Positions 60,451 to 64,000 of a stretch of DNA of 64,000 nucleotides are shown in pieces (within the stretch, counting starts at the first letter, position 1; every line of letters starts with the position of its first letter). Origin of the DNA: Larix kaempferi. Lineage: Eukaryota > Streptophyta > Pinopsida > Pinales > Pinaceae. The notes under the pieces were generated by a model, which made no database searches, was not told the origin of the DNA, and saw only the letters and a program-made list of their open reading frames with translations. Location: the NCBI GenBank assembly GCA_027924585.1, contig BSBM01000186.1, positions 496,001 to 560,000 on the forward strand, read 5' to 3'. The translations under genes were made by a program, and so were the position numbers.

Positions 60451-63400
60451 TGTAATGCTCGCCTCAGCACTTATGTTTGATTTTGGTTATTTTGGGCTTA
60501 TGATTGATTAGATCATATAAGACCTATGATTGATTGACTATTTGAGGGCACTGGTTTGAAGTGACCCAGAGTTATAAAACTTGGACCATGAATGATTGCT
60601 TTAAACTTTATATGTGAAATGAAAATGGTTAGAAAAATGATGATTTGCTTATACTCGACTGACTGAGAAAATGATAATGATGAATATTGGAATTACTTGA
60701 AATGAAAAATGATGAATTGTTCATACTCGACTGACTGAGAAAATGAAAATTATGAATGTTGAAATGTTTATTAGTGCAACACTACTAATATACATTTGAG
60801 TGTGTGTGCAGTGGCAGGTAAGACGATTTACTGACTGATCCACAATGGAATTACAGGGGTCGTAAGAACGGAAAGAACACTTAAGGGTACGATGACTGAC
60901 TGTCGACCCCAATTCACGCACGGGAAAAGCCGTTTCAGCTCACCCGGGGAAGCGTATGCCGTACGGGCAAGACCATAATGATTTGGTCGCGTACGATGAG
61001 TTGAGGGGCACGCAATAAGGAGAGCCTTATCCATCGACATCCCTTAGTCTCCAAGGAGCGTAGTTGAGGGATCGTGGTAACGACTCCCGATTGCTATGCA
61101 GTACTCCCCATAAGAAGAAAGAAAGATACTATCGGAAGGGCCCGCTGAAGAGGTACCTAGACGAAAGAAGAATGGAAAAAGAAAACTACTCATACATACA
61201 TAATTATTTATGTTTGTTTGTCAGAATCTTTGTTTGCCATAAAAGTTGTGTCGGTTTGGGTCCCCATATGTCGCTGACCACTAAGGGACGAGATAACAAT
61301 CACGACAGTCCTCGTGATTGCCCTGAACCTTTTCTTTTGACCAACGTCTGCCGGTCCTTCCCACTATTATGGTTGAGAAAGAAATTTGAAAGTTAGAAAA
61401 GATAATGTTCTCTTTTTTTTAAATTAATATAAATATATTTTAATTATTTCAAAATGAAAATATTTTAAATAGAATAAATAACTATTTAAATAAAATATTT
61501 CTTTTACTTGAGAAAAAGAGAAAAAAAAGATTTTAAATATAATAAAGAACTATTTGAATAAAATATTCTCCTTTATTATAAAATATTGCTTTTCAAAAAA
61601 AAGAAAAAGGAAAAAGAAAAGGGGAAATAATAGAATAAACATGGATCTTTCTACAACAACTAGATTGGAGAAGACAAACACAACTGGGACTCTCTTAAGG
61701 ACAACTACACCTACCTTGCACTGATTTAGGGAGTTAGGTGTACACATTGAGTGAGAAACAGACACTTGTAATTGTGAATAAAACTAATTAAAATATTAAA
61801 TTAATCTAAATAATGTGCATGGACCGACACATGGCACAGAAGCTTTTCCTATTTAAAGAGGGAGGAGAAAAGAGAGAGGGTCTCTTGCTCCCTAATGCTA
61901 GATGAACATCGTAATCTCGGATTACGTTCTTGATCCTTGGAGTTGGGATTAGCCGAAACGAGGATTGGGAGATCCTTTCGGGAGGCTATTTGTGTGTGTT
62001 CTTACGACCCCTTGAGCTCAGGGGTTCGAGGTGAAGAATATTAGCCTCGATACAGTAGGGTGGTCAACCGAGGGGTCACTCAGTACTTCGTCAAGCTGGA
62101 TTGATTGGACAGCTAGAACAACCATTGCTACAATGATTTACTCCAACTCGAGGTCGATGTCTGAAACAGGTTCAATTTCTTGAAGATTTGTTTTGTTTTA
62201 ATATTAGAGATTATATGTAGCTCCAATGAAAAAAAAAAATAGTATTTATATATACACAGTTGTAATTCGATTGATGCTGCAGTGAAATCATTTTCATTTA
62301 ATCTCTGTAATCTTTCTGGTGATGAATGTGGGCATTGATCTAATTGTATCAAATCGATTTAGATCTTTTCTGTATCAAGAAATTGTTTCCACTTAACCTC
62401 TCTAATATTTTTGTGATGAATGTGCCCATCAATCTAATTGTATCAAATCGATTCAGATCTGTCCTATATCAAGAAATCGTTTTCATTTAAATCTCCGTAA
62501 TTTTTTTGGTGATGAATGTGGGCATCGATCTAATTGTATCAAATCGACTTAGATCTGTTTTGTATCAAGAAACCATTTTCACTTAGTCTCTGTAACCTTT
62601 TTGTGAGGAAATATGGGTGTAGATCCATTTTGTATCAGTCCGATTTAGATCCATACTATACCAAATCGATCTAGAACTATTCGGTATCAAGAAGTCGATT
62701 TCATTTGTTATCTCCGTAATCTTTTTTATGATGAAATGTGGGTCAATTCCTGAATGCCGATGGTGTGATTTTTATTTCGCTGAATCTTGTCAAATAACGA
62801 TACTCTGTTCCATCAGGATGAATACGGTCTCGGTATTCTTATACGATTACAATTCAATTGTATTATAATCCTTGTTGAATTTCGATTTTGAATCAGTCGA
62901 GCCGTAATTTTGTTTTCTCTTGAAATTAATTCTAGATCTATATGGAGAATCGAATCTGTGATGTAACTATTCCCTCTATCGAATTTCGATTTTGAATCGT
63001 TGAGCCGTAACTCTATTTTCCGTTGAGATAAATTCTAGATCTAAATGGAGAATCGATTTTGTGTTGTAACTAATTCTTTTGTGAAATTCGATTTTCGACT
63101 TTGGATTTGATAGAGTTGCGAATCTGGCGTTTGTGCATAAATGTCCAGCATTTCTATTCGATAGCAAGTTTTATTGATGAAGTATTTGCAGATCCTTCTT
63201 TGTGTCTAATTGTCCAACATTTCAATTCGATAGTGTTTTCGGTTGATAGCGAATTCAATTTGATGTCTGTGACTATATTACCCCAAGATCGATAGCGATT
63301 TTATTAATAATGTGCTACAGATCTTCGTCTATGTTTAAAAATCCCAGCATTTCAATTCGACATCATTAGTGATATTACTTGCTGACACCTCAGTCCTGTA

Positions 63401-63899
63401 GCACAGCTCCTGTGTATCTCTGTTACCGATCTAATTTGCATTTCATCCGAGATCAAAAAAAATGTCGGTATTAACTCAACCCAGATCCAGGTCGTTGTAT
63501 GTCGACTTTATTATTTTAATTGCCTTACTCCTTTTTATTTTTATTTAAAAGATCACAATTAAATCGCCCTTTGATTTACATAATAAAGTCTCTGGGTTGG
63601 AAACTTGGAGGTATTTCATTTCAGTTTGGCAATCTCCACATTTAGAAAGAAATCTCGACTGGATCCCGCCTCATTCGATTTTATTTGAGATTGGTGTTCC
63701 CAATTACATCTCCTGTATATTTGATTCATTAAATTGAATTCTAAATCGTAGCATACAACCGTCGAATTTCTCACTGGCATTTCCAGGCAGACTGTCTGTT
63801 TACCTTTAATCGTTAAAATCCCTCTTAGATCTATAGAAGATCTGACGAATGATTAGACGACCACTAGTCACTAATCATGATGCTAAAACTTCTATTTCC
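60451..63899 (+). repeat. LTR3 of element B, cut on the right
   Basis: Aligns with LTR2 from TGTAATGCTCGCC to TCTATTTCC at 63899 (equivalent to about 54862), with about 2-3% differences by eye. The remaining ~960 bases of the LTR are missing from the window; they may lie beyond an inserted element. Confidence 0.9.
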
Positions 63900-64000
63900 T
63901 GTTGGGCCTAGGTTGAGATGAAGTTTTGGAAGCACCTTTTTGAGGCAAGCAGGGAAAGCTGAGTTGAGCGTAGCTCAGAAACACAATTTTGGCTAAGTAT
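63900..64000 (+). mobile_element. Start of a possible further LTR element
   Basis: At the exact end of LTR3 homology the sequence changes to TGTTGGGCCTAGGTTGAGAT, the TG start typical of an LTR. Only 101 bases are visible, so the family cannot be told. Confidence 0.4.

Larger units (their letters stand above)
43798..63899 (+). mobile_element. Tandem chromovirus array, element B (LTR-int-LTR-int-LTR)
   Basis: Two internal regions (46801-51423 and 55827-60450) are near-identical and the sequence repeats with a period of about 9.02-9.04 kb. Three copies of one long LTR occur: 43798-46800 (5'-truncated), 51424-55826 (complete) and 60451-63899 (cut on the right). The middle LTR is shared by both internal regions. 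Each internal region has a primer-binding site, gag-pol and a purine-rich end. The chromodomain-like C-terminus marks a chromovirus. Both copies are dead and share most of their stops. Confidence 0.92.

Noticed and set aside
43798-63899. Regularly spaced repeats as a CRISPR-like array
   Set aside because: The LTR tandem units are contiguous, diverged and have no unique spacers; the host is a plant.

Overview
The window is nuclear DNA from a land plant with a large, repeat-rich genome. Gene density is very low and there is no intact gene. Most of the recognisable sequence is LTR retrotransposons of plant type (primer-binding sites matching initiator Met-tRNA, chromodomain-bearing Ty3/gypsy pol genes), a LINE with a DUF4283-type ORF1, and decayed fragments of host genes. 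A gymnosperm is plausible from the overall style, but this is inference and no species is claimed.

Layout. 1-7692: an old Ty3/gypsy chromovirus (element A) whose 5' LTR starts outside the window; its gag-pol is broken by stops, frameshifts and an integrase deletion. It is inserted in ORF2 of a minus-strand LINE (7693 to about 9340). About 9340-13455: microsatellites, an LTR-like end with a primer-binding site, then AT-rich DNA. 13456-14683: a boron-transporter (BOR-type) pseudogene with clear splice sites, followed on the same strand by a fragment that may come from a TPR-like protein gene. 16588-19052: a short LTR element without pol, carrying an internal copy of its 3' LTR start and a minisatellite. 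20870-21715: a strongly C-depleted repeat-like block. 23235-23271: a perfect hairpin. 23665-23863: a fragment of a DFR/CCR-like reductase. 24936-28610: about 3.7 kb of almost pure polypurine. About 34950-35900: a minus-strand Ty1/copia pol relic. 39350-42916: a minus-strand multi-exon pseudogene that encodes a SET-like domain at its 5' end and a region weakly like plant En/Spm-type transposase at its 3' end. 43798-63899: a tandem array of one chromovirus family (element B), arranged truncated LTR - internal - complete 4.4-kb LTR - internal - LTR, cut at 63900 by what looks like a further element.

How the parts relate. The window records layers of insertion and decay. The LINE was hit by element A. 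The element-B array looks like recombination between LTRs, and its two internal regions share many inactivating lesions. Many stops, in retroelements and host-gene fragments alike, are at Gln, Arg or Trp codons, as expected of cytosine-methylation decay. The most unusual item is the SET plus transposase-like gene, whose exons still show GT-AG boundaries although the reading frame has several stops.
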